A stretch of DNA of 64,000 bases, from contig NZ_JAUOEO010000002.1 in the NCBI RefSeq assembly GCF_030540825.1, positions 1-64,000 of the forward strand. Direction: 5' to 3'. A program made the translations under genes and the position numbers. The notes under the pieces are model-generated. The model ran no database searches. It saw only the letters and a list, made by a program, of their open reading frames with translations, and was not told the DNA's origin. Source of the DNA: Flavivirga spongiicola. GTDB taxonomy: Bacteria > Bacteroidota > Bacteroidia > Flavobacteriales > Flavobacteriaceae. Below are positions 44,136-53,628 of the stretch, one piece after another (the stretch's first letter is position 1; each line of letters begins with the position of its first letter).

Positions 44136-45194
44136 TTAAAAACTACCATTATCTACATCTTTAATAAAACTTATAAGTCCTTTAAAAAAGTTTTCTTGGT
44201 CATCATATTGTGATAAATGGCTTCCGTTAGGGCAATGTAAGTATCTACCGTTTTGTACCTCGGTAGCTATCCATTCCATCTGTTTTGGATCCATAGTATC
44301 ATATTCTGCACCTATACTAAGTGTGGGAACAGAAATATTTTTAAGCTTATCTTTTACATTCCAATGTTTTAGTGTAGCATCACCTTTTATCCCAAATTCA
44401 CTAGGACCTTGCATAGTAACATAAACATCTGGGTTTAAATGATGAAAAGCTCTATTTATTGAATTTGGCCATTTTTCAACAGGCATTCTAATAATATGCT
44501 TTGTATAATAATTTTGAACAATAAGATCTAAATAGCGTTCGTTACTATAATCTTCTTTATTTTCATAAGCCATAATTTCTTCTAAAACCTCTGGAGGTAA
44601 TTGAGGTGCCAATACTTCATCAGAGTATTTTTGGTATTCAGGTATTGATGCTACCATATTAGAAATAACAAGTCCTTTTAGATTTTGTTGATACTTTAAG
44701 GCATATTCCATAGCTAAAATACCACCCCAAGATTGCCCATATAAGTAAAAATTGTCTTTATTTAAACCAAGAGCACCCCTAACTTGCTCAACCTCTTCTA
44801 CAAAACGTGGCAAATCCCATAAGGATAAATCTTTAGGTTGATCGCTGTAATAGGAACCCAATTGGTCGTAGTAATAAAACTCAATGCCTTCTTGTGGAAA
44901 ATAACCATTAAAACATTCATATATTTCATGTGTCATACCAGGTCCGCCATGTAGCAATAATACTTTTATTTTTGGGTTATTCCCCATGCGCTTAGTCCAA
45001 ACTTTAAATTCACCTTTAGGCGTTTCTATAGGAATCATTTTAATTCCACCAGTAAACTGGTCATCACGCCCAGTGTTGTCATGATACATTTTAATAGAAA
45101 TATTTGCATCAGAATCAGAAATAGGTTCTTTTTTTTGCTGATTGTTACAACCAATAAATAGTAATATTGAGCAAAATAGAATAATGTTTTTCAT
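44136..45194 (-). CDS. Proline iminopeptidase-like alpha/beta hydrolase lipoprotein (S33)
   Basis: A 352-residue exported lipoprotein with Cys16 in F-I-G-C. The S33 signatures are H-G-G-P-G-M-T-H near 80 (oxyanion loop) and the nucleophile elbow G-Q-S-W-G-G near 155, with an Asp in E-Y-D-T-M-D and a His in G-S-H-L-S near the end. It probably releases N-terminal Pro or another residue from peptides outside the inner membrane. It lies 48 bases after the sigma-54 activator gene on the same strand, so the two may be cotranscribed. Confidence 0.88.
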   Translation of the reverse strand: MKNIILFCSILLFIGCNNQQKKEPISDSDANISIKMYHDNTGRDDQFTGGIKMIPIETPKGEFKVWTKRMGNNPKIKVLLLHGGPGMTHEIYECFNGYFPQEGIEFYYYDQLGSYYSDQPKDLSLWDLPRFVEEVEQVRGALGLNKDNFYLYGQSWGGILAMEYALKYQQNLKGLVISNMVASIPEYQKYSDEVLAPQLPPEVLEEIMAYENKEDYSNERYLDLIVQNYYTKHIIRMPVEKWPNSINRAFHHLNPDVYVTMQGPSEFGIKGDATLKHWNVKDKLKNISVPTLSIGAEYDTMDPKQMEWIATEVQNGRYLHCPNGSHLSQYDDQENFFKGLISFIKDVDNGSF

Positions 45195-45242
45195 TGATAA
45201 TGAGTTTAGTAGATTACTAATTTAATGAAAAAAGAGCAATAT

Positions 45243-47075
45243 CTAAACAGGCCTTTCAATGCCTAAAGCTTTTATTCTTGAAGCAAGTGTAGTAGAGGGG
45301 AGCTGTAACAAAGCAGCGGCTCCATTGTTACCAGAAATCTTCCATCTGGTTTGCTTTAAAGCTTTTAGTATGTTTTCTTTTTCTAAAATGACTAATTCTT
45401 TAGAAGTAAGAATTTTTTCTTTTGCAGGTTCTTGAGTTATATTTTTTGGGTCTTGATCTCTTGGTATAATTGAATGCCAATTTATAATACCGTTTTGTGA
45501 AACGATCACAGCGCGTTCAATTAAATTCTGTAGTTCTCGAACATTTCCTGGCCATTTATAAGAAGTAAGTAATGATTTATCAGTTTCTGATAACTTAACA
45601 ATAGGTTTATTCAATTTTTTAGAAAACTGAGTGATCATTTCATCAGCAATTAGACAAACATCATTTCCCCTGCTTCTAAGGGCAGGAACTTCGATAGGGA
45701 AAACGTTAAGCCTATAGTACAGATCTTCTCTGAATTTACCTTCTTTGGAAAATTCAAAAAGGTTTCTATGCGTGGCTGCTATAATTCTAACATCAACCTT
45801 AATGGTTTCTGAGCTTCCAACAGGATCGAACTCACCTTCTTGAATGATGCGCAATAATTTAGGCTGTAATTCTAATGGCATTTCTCCAATTTCATCTAAA
45901 AAAATGGTGCCTTTATCTGCTAATAAAAAGCGCCCCTTTCTACTAACAGTAGCACCTGTAAAAGCACCTTTTTCATGTCCGAATAATTCACTTTCAATAA
46001 GGTTAGCAGGTATGGCACCACAATTAATGCGAATTAAAGGCTTGTCGTTTCTGTTGCTTTCTTTATGAATAGCTCTGGCAACTAATTCCTTGCCTGTTCC
46101 CGTTTCACCATTTATTAAAACAGTAGCGTTTGTTTTTGCTACTTGATGAATAAGGTTTAAAGCGTCTTTCATGCTTTTATCCTCAGCAATTATACCATAA
46201 CTGCTGGTAAGTTCTTGAATTTCTTCAGCTAAATATTGTGTTTGTTTCGTTAGTAAATTTATTTTGTCTTCTGCGACTAAACGCTCTTCAATATTTCTAA
46301 GAATAAGGGTGTAAAAGGTTTTAGTATCTGTACCATATTTGCTTATGGTGCCTTCATTTAAAGTTTCAGTATTGTTCGATCCTATTACTTTTACAATATT
46401 TGAAAGATATTTGTTTATTGATTTTTTATCGTCTTCGGCTTTAACAATCGATTCGATTAAACTAGCACTGCTTTCATCAAAGAAAAATAAGACGTTACGT
46501 TGAAGCGAGTCGTCATTTTCTAATAAAGTGTTTGCCGAAGGATTTGTAAGCACAATTCTAAAGTCGTCGTTAAACATAATAATAGCGTCCATAGCGCCAT
46601 CAATAAGACCACTCATTTTACTATTTGCTATTTCAATGTCTAGCTTGGAAGATGCTAACCGCTCTTGGATGGTATCTAATTCACGGTGACGCTTTATCAT
46701 GACTGATAAAATACCCTGAGCAAATCCACTATCATTTTTAATTAAATCTAAAAAGTCTTCACGTTCAATTTTTAAAACTTTAGTACTTTCTATAGCAGTA
46801 ACTGATGCAGAGCGCGTTTCGTTATCTATTAAAGCATATTCGCCAAAGCAATCGCCCATACTTAATGTATCATAAATATGGTTTTTATCATGAATTTTTA
46901 CCGAACCATCCAAAACAACATACATGGAATTTCCAATGGTGTCTTTTTCAAAAACAACTTCATTTTTTATATAGGTTTCTTCGGTAATATTATCACATAA
47001 GTGCTGAAGAGATTCCTGAGAAACTTCAGAAAAAAAAGAAATGTCTGATAAAAAATTTATGAGGGTTTTAGTCAC
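45243..47075 (-). CDS. Sigma-54-dependent activator with cyclic-nucleotide-binding and PAS domains
   Basis: A 610-residue regulator. Residues 10-130 form a cNMP-binding domain with the phosphate cassette F-G-E-Y-A-L-I and R-S-A (Gly78, Glu79, Arg88, Ser89), the residues that hold cAMP in CRP. A PAS domain follows (about 155-270), then the AAA+ domain (about 300-535) with Walker A G-E-T-G-T-G-K-E, the GAFTGA loop and R-fingers, and a Fis-type helix-turn-helix (570-610). It activates RpoN promoters; a matching one lies before osmC. Sensing of cAMP or cGMP is inferred from the pocket. No phosphorylated receiver domain is present, so control should be by ligand. Confidence 0.93.
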   Translation of the reverse strand: MTKTLINFLSDISFFSEVSQESLQHLCDNITEETYIKNEVVFEKDTIGNSMYVVLDGSVKIHDKNHIYDTLSMGDCFGEYALIDNETRSASVTAIESTKVLKIEREDFLDLIKNDSGFAQGILSVMIKRHRELDTIQERLASSKLDIEIANSKMSGLIDGAMDAIIMFNDDFRIVLTNPSANTLLENDDSLQRNVLFFFDESSASLIESIVKAEDDKKSINKYLSNIVKVIGSNNTETLNEGTISKYGTDTKTFYTLILRNIEERLVAEDKINLLTKQTQYLAEEIQELTSSYGIIAEDKSMKDALNLIHQVAKTNATVLINGETGTGKELVARAIHKESNRNDKPLIRINCGAIPANLIESELFGHEKGAFTGATVSRKGRFLLADKGTIFLDEIGEMPLELQPKLLRIIQEGEFDPVGSSETIKVDVRIIAATHRNLFEFSKEGKFREDLYYRLNVFPIEVPALRSRGNDVCLIADEMITQFSKKLNKPIVKLSETDKSLLTSYKWPGNVRELQNLIERAVIVSQNGIINWHSIIPRDQDPKNITQEPAKEKILTSKELVILEKENILKALKQTRWKISGNNGAAALLQLPSTTLASRIKALGIERPV

Positions 47076-47143
47076 TTTTACTAATATATGATTGTTAAAG
47101 ATATTAATTATTATAATAGCTTTTATAACTTGATATTTTAAAT

Positions 47144-47326
47144 GAAGTGGTTTAAGCTACCCCGTCAAGCTGAGCACATGTTTTTTGATTGAAGCGAGAA
47201 ACAGCTAATTTTTGTTCATTTTACAGGTTTTTTGCGGTTCATAGTAGCGCTACAAAGTAATAAAAAGACAAAAAAGGAACGAAAAGGAGCATTTTATAGT
47301 CAATTGAAAAAAGTTTAAATCACTTT
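47144..47326. repeat. Dispersed inverted-repeat element, copy 2 (inverted core)
   Basis: A 183-bp element with imperfect terminal inverted repeats (GAAGTGGTTTAAGCT / AGTTTAAATCACTTT). Its left end through AGCTGAGCACATGTTTT matches copy 3 in the same direction, but its core (TTGATTGAAGCGA to TAATAAAAAGACAAAA) matches the reverse complement of copy 3. The whole lies in the 442-base gap between the sigma-54 activator and the DUF4870 gene; the remainder of the gap is A+T-rich and holds no gene. Confidence 0.65.
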
Positions 47327-47517
47327 AATGTCTTACTCATAGGAGTAAACTTATATCTTGAAATAATTTTCTAACATCTTGTAACATTTTAAAAAATGAT
47401 GCGTCATATAAGTATCAATCAAAAATCATCATCATGAAATACTTAAAACAATAGTTAATTGTTAACTTTAAATTTAAGAGTATTACATCTGACCGATTTT
47501 TAAAAATAATATTTCAG

Positions 47518-47856
47518 ATGAAACAGGATAATCAACTTTTAGTCATTACCCATTTAAGTCAGCTAATAACTTTATTTACAGGTTTTGGTAGCTTGTTACT
47601 ACCATTAGTGTTGTGGCTTACACAAAAAGAAAAAATATATCAAATGGATGCACACGGTAAAAATATTATAAACTTTCAGTTGAGTTTAATAGTTTACTGC
47701 TTAATATGTATTCCTTTAATATTATTATTTGGCTTAGGTTTATTAGGCTTTTTAATCCTAGGCGTTATTTCTATCGTATTTCCTATTGTAAATGCCATTA
47801 AAGCGAGTAGAGGCGAAATACCGACTTATCCTTTGTCTTTTAATTTTGTCAATTAA
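47518..47856 (+). CDS. DUF4870 membrane protein
   Basis: A 112-residue integral membrane protein with three hydrophobic helices (about 20-40, 52-72, 73-95). The phrase N-F-Q-L-S-L near 62 is the DUF4870 hallmark. Family members are small and their function is not known. The gene is alone, and a terminator follows after about 105 bases. Confidence 0.8.
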   Translation: MKQDNQLLVITHLSQLITLFTGFGSLLLPLVLWLTQKEKIYQMDAHGKNIINFQLSLIVYCLICIPLILLFGLGLLGFLILGVISIVFPIVNAIKASRGEIPTYPLSFNFVN

Positions 47857-47960
47857 AATTTATAAAAAAAGAAAATATAAAGAGAGCAAATAATTGCTCA
47901 TTCAAAATACCCTTTATCTCTAGATCTTTATTAGTTAGTTAAGTTAGCAAGAGATAAATA

Positions 47961-47989
47961 AAACGCTCACTTTTTGGTGGGCGTTTTTT
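47961..47989 (+). terminator. Rho-independent terminator of the DUF4870 gene
   Basis: The stem AAACGCTCAC / GTGGGCGTTT, with one G-T pair and a 5-base loop, ends in a T run. Placed between convergent genes, it may stop transcripts from the left. Confidence 0.75.
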
Positions 47990-48029
47990 ATTCATTAATA
48001 CTGCTTAGTATTTTAATGAATGCTATTTA

Positions 48030-49256
48030 TTAATTGTCAATTTTTACAACAGAACCATTTGAAGGGTTCCATATTTCCAAATTCTCGGGTATTTCAAAAG
48101 GATTATCATTAGAAAGTTCAGAAACGTTAGCAGCACTATCAGTTTTTATAGTTCGGCATACTATGTTCTTTTTGGATACGAAGATCCACTTGAATTGGTT
48201 GAACATTCCAGAATTTCTGGTCCAACTTTTTGAATCGTTATTTTTACGAATTGGAGCTCCCCAACAGCCTTCCCCAACATAAACAGTACCATTTTTGTCG
48301 TCTCTAATGAACCCTTCTTCACTACCAGAATGTGTTGAAGGTTTTATGGGCCAAGTGGTTTTTACGGTATGTGCATCACATTCTACAACCAATTGTACTC
48401 TATGCTTGTAAAATAAATTAGCCCAATTGGAATATTGATAATGACCTTCTTTTTTACCAGCCACATGAGGACGCATAGGTTTGTGATATTGAGCTATTCT
48501 CCATTTTACTTTTTTACTTACTGATAGGTCGTTTTTTAACCAATTTGTTTGACCACCTGCTATTGAGATTTCTGTGTTAAGTGTGAATACTTTTAAAAAG
48601 TTATTGCCAAAACTGATGCTATAATAATTTTTATCAGATGGCGTGTCAAACAAATTATGAATGGAGTTGTTCTCCTTTTCATGATTACCTCTTGCAGCTA
48701 TAATAGGAAACATTCTGTTATCAGAAGCTATAGTAAGCTGCCAGTCGTTCATCCAGTTGATCCATTGTTCATTATTGTCAGATGCAGTCATGTCACCTCC
48801 AAATAAAATGGCATGTGGTTTTAATTTAGCAACTAACGAATTAGCATTTTGTCTGCTTTTTCGTTTATTTCTTGAATCACCACCAGAGATCAATGATAGT
48901 TTTTCTTTATTCTTTGGAGCAGTTTTAAACCAAAAGCGTTCACTAACACCTTCACTATCTTTAATAACGAAAAAATAAGCAGTATTTGGCTTTAAGTTTT
49001 TTAAACGAGCGAAATGATTGTTCATTCCTCTAAATTTCACAACTCTTTCGGGAGTATGACTCTTTGCATATTTTAAATGATCAGTACCAAAATCTGTAGT
49101 GCCATAGTACACAGTAGGTGAATCACCTGATATTTGATCCCAACCAATTACAATGGTAGTTGCGGGATTGTCTCTTAGCATTAAACGGTATTTATCGTTT
49201 GAAGCAAAAAGAGAAGTGTACCCAATTAAGAAAATAAGGACTATTAGATTTTTCAT
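48030..49256 (-). CDS. Purple-acid-phosphatase-like metallophosphoesterase
   Basis: A 408-residue exported protein. A signal peptide ends near A-S-N, followed by a fibronectin-like N-terminal domain (20-110) as in plant-type purple acid phosphatases, then a metallophosphoesterase domain. Metal motifs G-G-D-S-R-N near 130, G-G-D-M near 155 and R-G-N-H-E near 195 are intact, and H-K-P-M and D-A-H-T provide later His ligands; the usual G-H-x-H appears as C-D-A-H. It probably hydrolyses phosphoesters in the periplasm or outside the cell. No neighbour suggests a specific substrate. Confidence 0.82.
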   Translation of the reverse strand: MKNLIVLIFLIGYTSLFASNDKYRLMLRDNPATTIVIGWDQISGDSPTVYYGTTDFGTDHLKYAKSHTPERVVKFRGMNNHFARLKNLKPNTAYFFVIKDSEGVSERFWFKTAPKNKEKLSLISGGDSRNKRKSRQNANSLVAKLKPHAILFGGDMTASDNNEQWINWMNDWQLTIASDNRMFPIIAARGNHEKENNSIHNLFDTPSDKNYYSISFGNNFLKVFTLNTEISIAGGQTNWLKNDLSVSKKVKWRIAQYHKPMRPHVAGKKEGHYQYSNWANLFYKHRVQLVVECDAHTVKTTWPIKPSTHSGSEEGFIRDDKNGTVYVGEGCWGAPIRKNNDSKSWTRNSGMFNQFKWIFVSKKNIVCRTIKTDSAANVSELSNDNPFEIPENLEIWNPSNGSVVKIDN

Positions 49257-49359
49257 AATTTTTTATGTAATGTTAAACTTTAATTTGCTATTTGATTCAT
49301 CGAAATGTAAATATATGCCCTATTTTTGATTTGAGTTTAATAACTTGAATGAAATATAA

Positions 49360-50229
49360 ATGGATTTTAAATTAAAAAGAAATAATAAGGTACATGTTAC
49401 TTCTTTAACAATTTTAAAACTTTCTGTTTTTTTTGTTTTTCTTGGTAGAGCGTATCAGTATCTGTTCTGGGATGCTCCTTTTAGAGCCTTTTTTTGGGAT
49501 GAACAATTGCTAAAGTTTTTTGTAGAAAGCATTTTAAAGATAGAATGGGATGACTATGCTACAAGTATTTCTGTAGACAACCTCATTCAAGGTCTGATTC
49601 TTTTTTTTGGAGCAGTATATGCTGTAGCTGCTATCATAGCATTGATTTTTCGTTATAATAAGCGAGTACATAAAGTTATTATACTTATAGGGGCTGTAGG
49701 CCTGTTTATACTGGCATATTTATTAATGAAAGAGCAGTTTTATCGTTTTAGCCAATTTTTCGAGTACAGTTTGCAGTTTAGTATACCTGTACTTTTAGTT
49801 TACTATAAGAGATCTTTTGTGAAAAAACATCTAGATCTAATCCTTAAGATTTTGATAGCCGCTGTTTTTGGTGCGCATGCTTTGTATGCGATTGGTTATT
49901 ACCCAGTATCAGGACACTTTTTAGACATGACAATTAGTATTACAGGCTTTTCTGAAGAAGTTGCAAAAACATTTTTATTAGTAGCTGGGGTTTTAGATAT
50001 TTTAGTGGCTATCTTTATTTTTTTTCCTAGAGTAGCTAAGTATACATTGATATATGCTATGGTATGGGGGCTACTAACATCGTTTGCCAGAATAGTATCA
50101 GGGTTTTATTTTGATTTCTTTTGGGAATCAATACATTCTAGTCTGTATCAAGTAATTTATAGACTGCCTCACGGTCTCATTCCCTTAATGGTACTATTTA
50201 GAATGAAAGAAAAAACCACGGTTATTTAA
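49360..50229 (+). CDS. Multi-pass membrane protein of unknown function
   Basis: A 289-residue protein with about seven to eight hydrophobic helices, many aromatic residues and a basic C-terminus. I see no catalytic motif; the general layout of short helices resembles DoxX-like proteins, but that is weak. Its last codons lie in the hairpin that serves as terminator for the convergent dnaN. It stands alone with its own promoter gap. Confidence 0.6.
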   Translation: MDFKLKRNNKVHVTSLTILKLSVFFVFLGRAYQYLFWDAPFRAFFWDEQLLKFFVESILKIEWDDYATSISVDNLIQGLILFFGAVYAVAAIIALIFRYNKRVHKVIILIGAVGLFILAYLLMKEQFYRFSQFFEYSLQFSIPVLLVYYKRSFVKKHLDLILKILIAAVFGAHALYAIGYYPVSGHFLDMTISITGFSEEVAKTFLLVAGVLDILVAIFIFFPRVAKYTLIYAMVWGLLTSFARIVSGFYFDFFWESIHSSLYQVIYRLPHGLIPLMVLFRMKEKTTVI

Positions 50230-50236
50230 CCGTGGT
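50215..50236 (-). terminator. Rho-independent terminator of dnaN
   Basis: A 9-bp perfect stem with a 4-base loop. On the minus strand it is followed by a T run, and it lies 30 bases beyond the dnaN stop. It overlaps the last codons and the stop of the convergent membrane-protein gene. Confidence 0.8.
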
Positions 50237-50265
50237 CTATATAGATTTTGTGATCTTTTAAATTA

Positions 50266-51384
50266 TTAGCTATTCAACATAACCGGCATAACTAGCATGG
50301 TTATATGTTCTCCTTCATCAAGCCCATCAATCGGTGTTAAAATACCAGCTCTATTAGGCATACTCATTTCTAATTGTACTTCGTCTGAACTTAGGTTATT
50401 AAGCATTTCGGTTAAAAAGCGAGAGTTAAAACCAATTTGCATATCGTCACCTTGGTAATCACAAGTTAAACGTTCTTCTGCTTTGTTGCTGTAATCTATA
50501 TCTTCTGCCGAAATATTAAGTTCTGCACCAGCAATTTTTAAACGTATTTGATGTGTGGTTTTATTTGAAAATATGCTCACACGTCTTACAGAGTTTAAAA
50601 ACTGTGTTCTGTCTATAACTAATTTATTAGGGTTTTCTTTTGGTATTACCGCTTCATAGTTAGGATATTTCCCATCAATTAAGCGACAAATTAATTCAGA
50701 GTTTTCAAATGTGAATTTTGCATTTGATTCGTTATACTCAATAGTCACATCGTCTTCACTGGCAGCCAGAATACCTTTTAAAAGATTTAAAGGTTTTTTA
50801 GGCATGATGAATTCTGCAACTTGGTTCGCTTTAATATCTTCACGCGTATATTTTACTAATTTATGCGCATCAGTAGCAACAAAGGTTAAACCTTCTGTTG
50901 AGAATTGAAAAAATACACCACTCATTACAGGGCGTAAATCGTCATTTCCAGCTGCAAAAATAGTTTTACTAACTGCTGTAGCCAATACATCTCCAGAAAC
51001 AACTGTTTTACTTGGGTCTTCAAGAGCTACTGCTTTAGGGAACTCATTACCATCAGCGTAAGCCAAGGCATATTTACCATGATTAGAGCTAATCTCAACG
51101 ATATTATTGTCTTCTACAACAAATGTGAGCGGTTGCTCAGGAAATGTTTTTAAAGTATCTAATAGTAAACGAGCAGGAATTGCAACACTACCTTTACTAT
51201 CACTTTCAACATCAAGAGACGATGCCATAGTGGTTTCTAAATCACTCGCCGAAACTGTAAGTTTGGTATGGTCTAATTCAAATAAAAAATTATCTAAAAT
51301 CGGTAATGTGTTAGAGCTATTAATGACACCCCCTAAAACTTGTAATTGTTTTAACAGATAGGTGCTGGATACTATAAATTTCAT
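50266..51384 (-). CDS. dnaN: DNA polymerase III beta subunit (sliding clamp)
   Basis: A 372-residue replication clamp that encircles DNA and tethers the polymerase. Three clamp domains of about 120 residues each are visible. The start K-F-I-V-S-S, the P-I-L-D-N-F motif, and the C-terminal M-L-V-M-P-V-M-L are family features. It is not beside dnaA here. It lies 84 bases downstream of gldG on the same strand, so it may be partly cotranscribed with the gld genes. Confidence 0.97.
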   Translation of the reverse strand: MKFIVSSTYLLKQLQVLGGVINSSNTLPILDNFLFELDHTKLTVSASDLETTMASSLDVESDSKGSVAIPARLLLDTLKTFPEQPLTFVVEDNNIVEISSNHGKYALAYADGNEFPKAVALEDPSKTVVSGDVLATAVSKTIFAAGNDDLRPVMSGVFFQFSTEGLTFVATDAHKLVKYTREDIKANQVAEFIMPKKPLNLLKGILAASEDDVTIEYNESNAKFTFENSELICRLIDGKYPNYEAVIPKENPNKLVIDRTQFLNSVRRVSIFSNKTTHQIRLKIAGAELNISAEDIDYSNKAEERLTCDYQGDDMQIGFNSRFLTEMLNNLSSDEVQLEMSMPNRAGILTPIDGLDEGEHITMLVMPVMLNS

Positions 51385-51468
51385 GTATTTATACTGGGTT
51401 TAAGTTTAATAAAGCTACTTACAAATATATTCGATACAGACTAGAATTGGAAAGAAACTTATTAACAT

Positions 51469-53139
51469 TTAAGAAGTGTACTTTTTCTTTCTGTAGTAAT
51501 TAAATCCTAATCCAAAGATGGCTAATAAGGTCAGTGGTAATGCGATATTTATAAGCTGCCACTTGTTTTTTTGTGCTGCTATTTTTTGCTGATCAAGAAA
51601 CGCTACGGCAATTTCTTTAGATCGAATGTTTATAAGTCCATCATCGTCCAATAAATAATTAACAGCATTTAGTAAAAATTCCTTGTTGCCGTAAGTTTTA
51701 CCTGTCCAACGATCAAAACCTAATTCTTGTGGATTATTTTTTATAACGTCATTTTTAATAACATCTCCATCGGCAATAACAATCATTTTGGTAGATGATG
51801 GACTTTTATTTTTTTCTTCTTGAAGTTGAAAGGGTTTTATACGATTGTTATAAATAGAAGTAAATTCGCCTTCTAATAAAACGGCTAGTGTTTGAGTCCC
51901 TTTATTGAAAACTGCAGGATCTGCTTTTTGAGTCACCAAATCTAAACTTATTTCTCTTGGAGTACCCTCTAGTTTTGTTAAAGGGGCTGTTTCTAAAAGA
52001 ATTGTTTTATTAATGTCGTTTTTAAGAGTGTCTATTTGGTTTGCAAAATCGAATTTGACTAAATTCAAATTATTAACAATGGGGTGGCTGCTGTTAGAGG
52101 ATGCTAATGGTGAATATGGCCATCTTAAAGGTTGAAATTGTGATTCACTACCTTCTCCAATAGCCAATGTAATAGGAGCAGAGTAGAGTGTGCTTACTAT
52201 TACTGGATTGATGCGAACACCATATTTAAAAAAGAAATCGGTTAAATTTAAATCTCTGGTTACTGCAAAATTTTTACCTGTATCATTGTATAAACTATCT
52301 TTTTCCATAGCTACAGCATCGATAAGCCATAAGCTTTTGCCTCCATTCATGGTAAATTGATCTAAAACCAATTTTTCCTTTTCAGTAAAAGCCTCGGTAG
52401 GTTTAGCTGAAATGATTAAATCATAAGCTTTTATGTCTTTAAGCGTTTTTCGTGGATTATTTGCAACGCTATCTAAAGTAAAAGGTGCAATAAAATAATG
52501 CTCTCCAAGCTTTTTGGCAAAGTCTGCAATATATTTATCCTCTAATTGATTATTACCCTTTAAAAAAGCAATTTTTCTGCGTTTAGGCTTTGTTAATTTG
52601 TTAAAACCATCTGCGAAGGCATATTCTAAATGCTGTATTGAATTACTAGCTAATTCTTGTTGGGATGCGCCTATTTTATTTTTGATTAAAGGGATAATAA
52701 CCGTTTGATCATTATAACTTGCTAAAGCCCAAGGAAAGATGACTTCCTGAGTTGCTTTACCGCTTTCTTGTACGCTTAATTGCATAGGAGTTAACCCCCG
52801 TTGAGCAAGTTGCTGTATGTTGCGTTCTCGAGTAGATTCGTCTTCTAACGGATTAATAAAATTAAAAATAATATGATCGTTTTCTGCTGAGAACTCTTCA
52901 AGTAATTGTTTGGTTTCTTTTTGAAGACGTCTAAATTCCGAAGGAAAATCATCACCACTTAAAAATACGTCTACTATAATAGGGGATTCAACGTCTTTTA
53001 TAATATTTATGGCAGATGCACTTAGCGTATAACGGCTATCTACGGTTAAATCAAAACGTTTGAAAATTTTATTGCTTAAAACATTAATCGCAATTATAGC
53101 AACTAAGAGTATGGTTATATGTTTAATATTTTTATTCAA
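51469..53139 (-). CDS. gldG: Gliding motility ABC transporter auxiliary protein GldG
   Basis: A 556-residue membrane-anchored protein of the GldA-GldF-GldG transporter needed for gliding in Flavobacterium johnsoniae. An N-terminal helix (about 7-25) is followed by a large periplasmic part with the GldG/ABC auxiliary fold (for example R-F-D-L-T-V-D-S-R-Y-T-L) and a C-terminal helix near 530. The length fits the family. It overlaps the end of the small upstream gene by 8 bases, implying translational coupling. Confidence 0.93.
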   Translation of the reverse strand: MNKNIKHITILLVAIIAINVLSNKIFKRFDLTVDSRYTLSASAINIIKDVESPIIVDVFLSGDDFPSEFRRLQKETKQLLEEFSAENDHIIFNFINPLEDESTRERNIQQLAQRGLTPMQLSVQESGKATQEVIFPWALASYNDQTVIIPLIKNKIGASQQELASNSIQHLEYAFADGFNKLTKPKRRKIAFLKGNNQLEDKYIADFAKKLGEHYFIAPFTLDSVANNPRKTLKDIKAYDLIISAKPTEAFTEKEKLVLDQFTMNGGKSLWLIDAVAMEKDSLYNDTGKNFAVTRDLNLTDFFFKYGVRINPVIVSTLYSAPITLAIGEGSESQFQPLRWPYSPLASSNSSHPIVNNLNLVKFDFANQIDTLKNDINKTILLETAPLTKLEGTPREISLDLVTQKADPAVFNKGTQTLAVLLEGEFTSIYNNRIKPFQLQEEKNKSPSSTKMIVIADGDVIKNDVIKNNPQELGFDRWTGKTYGNKEFLLNAVNYLLDDDGLINIRSKEIAVAFLDQQKIAAQKNKWQLINIALPLTLLAIFGLGFNYYRKKKYTS

Positions 53140-53617
53140 AGGCTTTCTCTAATTGATATTGTTTAATACTTTCAACTGTATTGTTATTGAATATAAGTTC
53201 TATGCATTCCTGCATATTATTAAAAGCACCTGGTTTAAAACCTAAATTGTAATTCCATTTATTAGGTGAGGTTGTTTTTAGACTATCATCCCAGCTAAAC
53301 CATTCACTTTTTCCTAAAACAGTTTCTACGTCTTTTTTACTTTTGCTAAGAAACAACTTTTTATCAAGTATTTCTTTACTCATTTCATAGCGTAAAGCTG
53401 GTTTATCTTTCCATGCTTCTGCATCGAAATGCTTTTGATGATGGTAACTGCTAAAAATGTTTAGTATGGGATAAAATATATAAAAATAGGCTACAGGTGT
53501 TAATACCAAGCTTATTAATAAACTAACCCATTTGCGTTTGTCTATGGTATTTGTAAATAACCAAACTAATGCAAAAACAAGTACTAAAAAAACAACAAAC
53601 AAAGGTGTTAAAATCAT
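53132..53617 (-). CDS. Unknown membrane-anchored protein between gldF and gldG
   Basis: A 161-residue protein with two N-terminal hydrophobic helices (about 3-22 and 30-52) and a soluble C-terminal domain. The segment L-S-K-S-K-K-D-V-E-T-V-L-G near 92 resembles a BamE/SmpA-type fold, but the match is weak. Its stop overlaps the gldG start by 8 bases, so it is translated together with gldG. Known gldF and gldG are adjacent in model organisms, which makes an additional gene here unusual. Confidence 0.65.
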   Translation of the reverse strand: MILTPLFVVFLVLVFALVWLFTNTIDKRKWVSLLISLVLTPVAYFYIFYPILNIFSSYHHQKHFDAEAWKDKPALRYEMSKEILDKKLFLSKSKKDVETVLGKSEWFSWDDSLKTTSPNKWNYNLGFKPGAFNNMQECIELIFNNNTVESIKQYQLEKAFE

Positions 53618-53628
53618 TTTTTTTCTTT

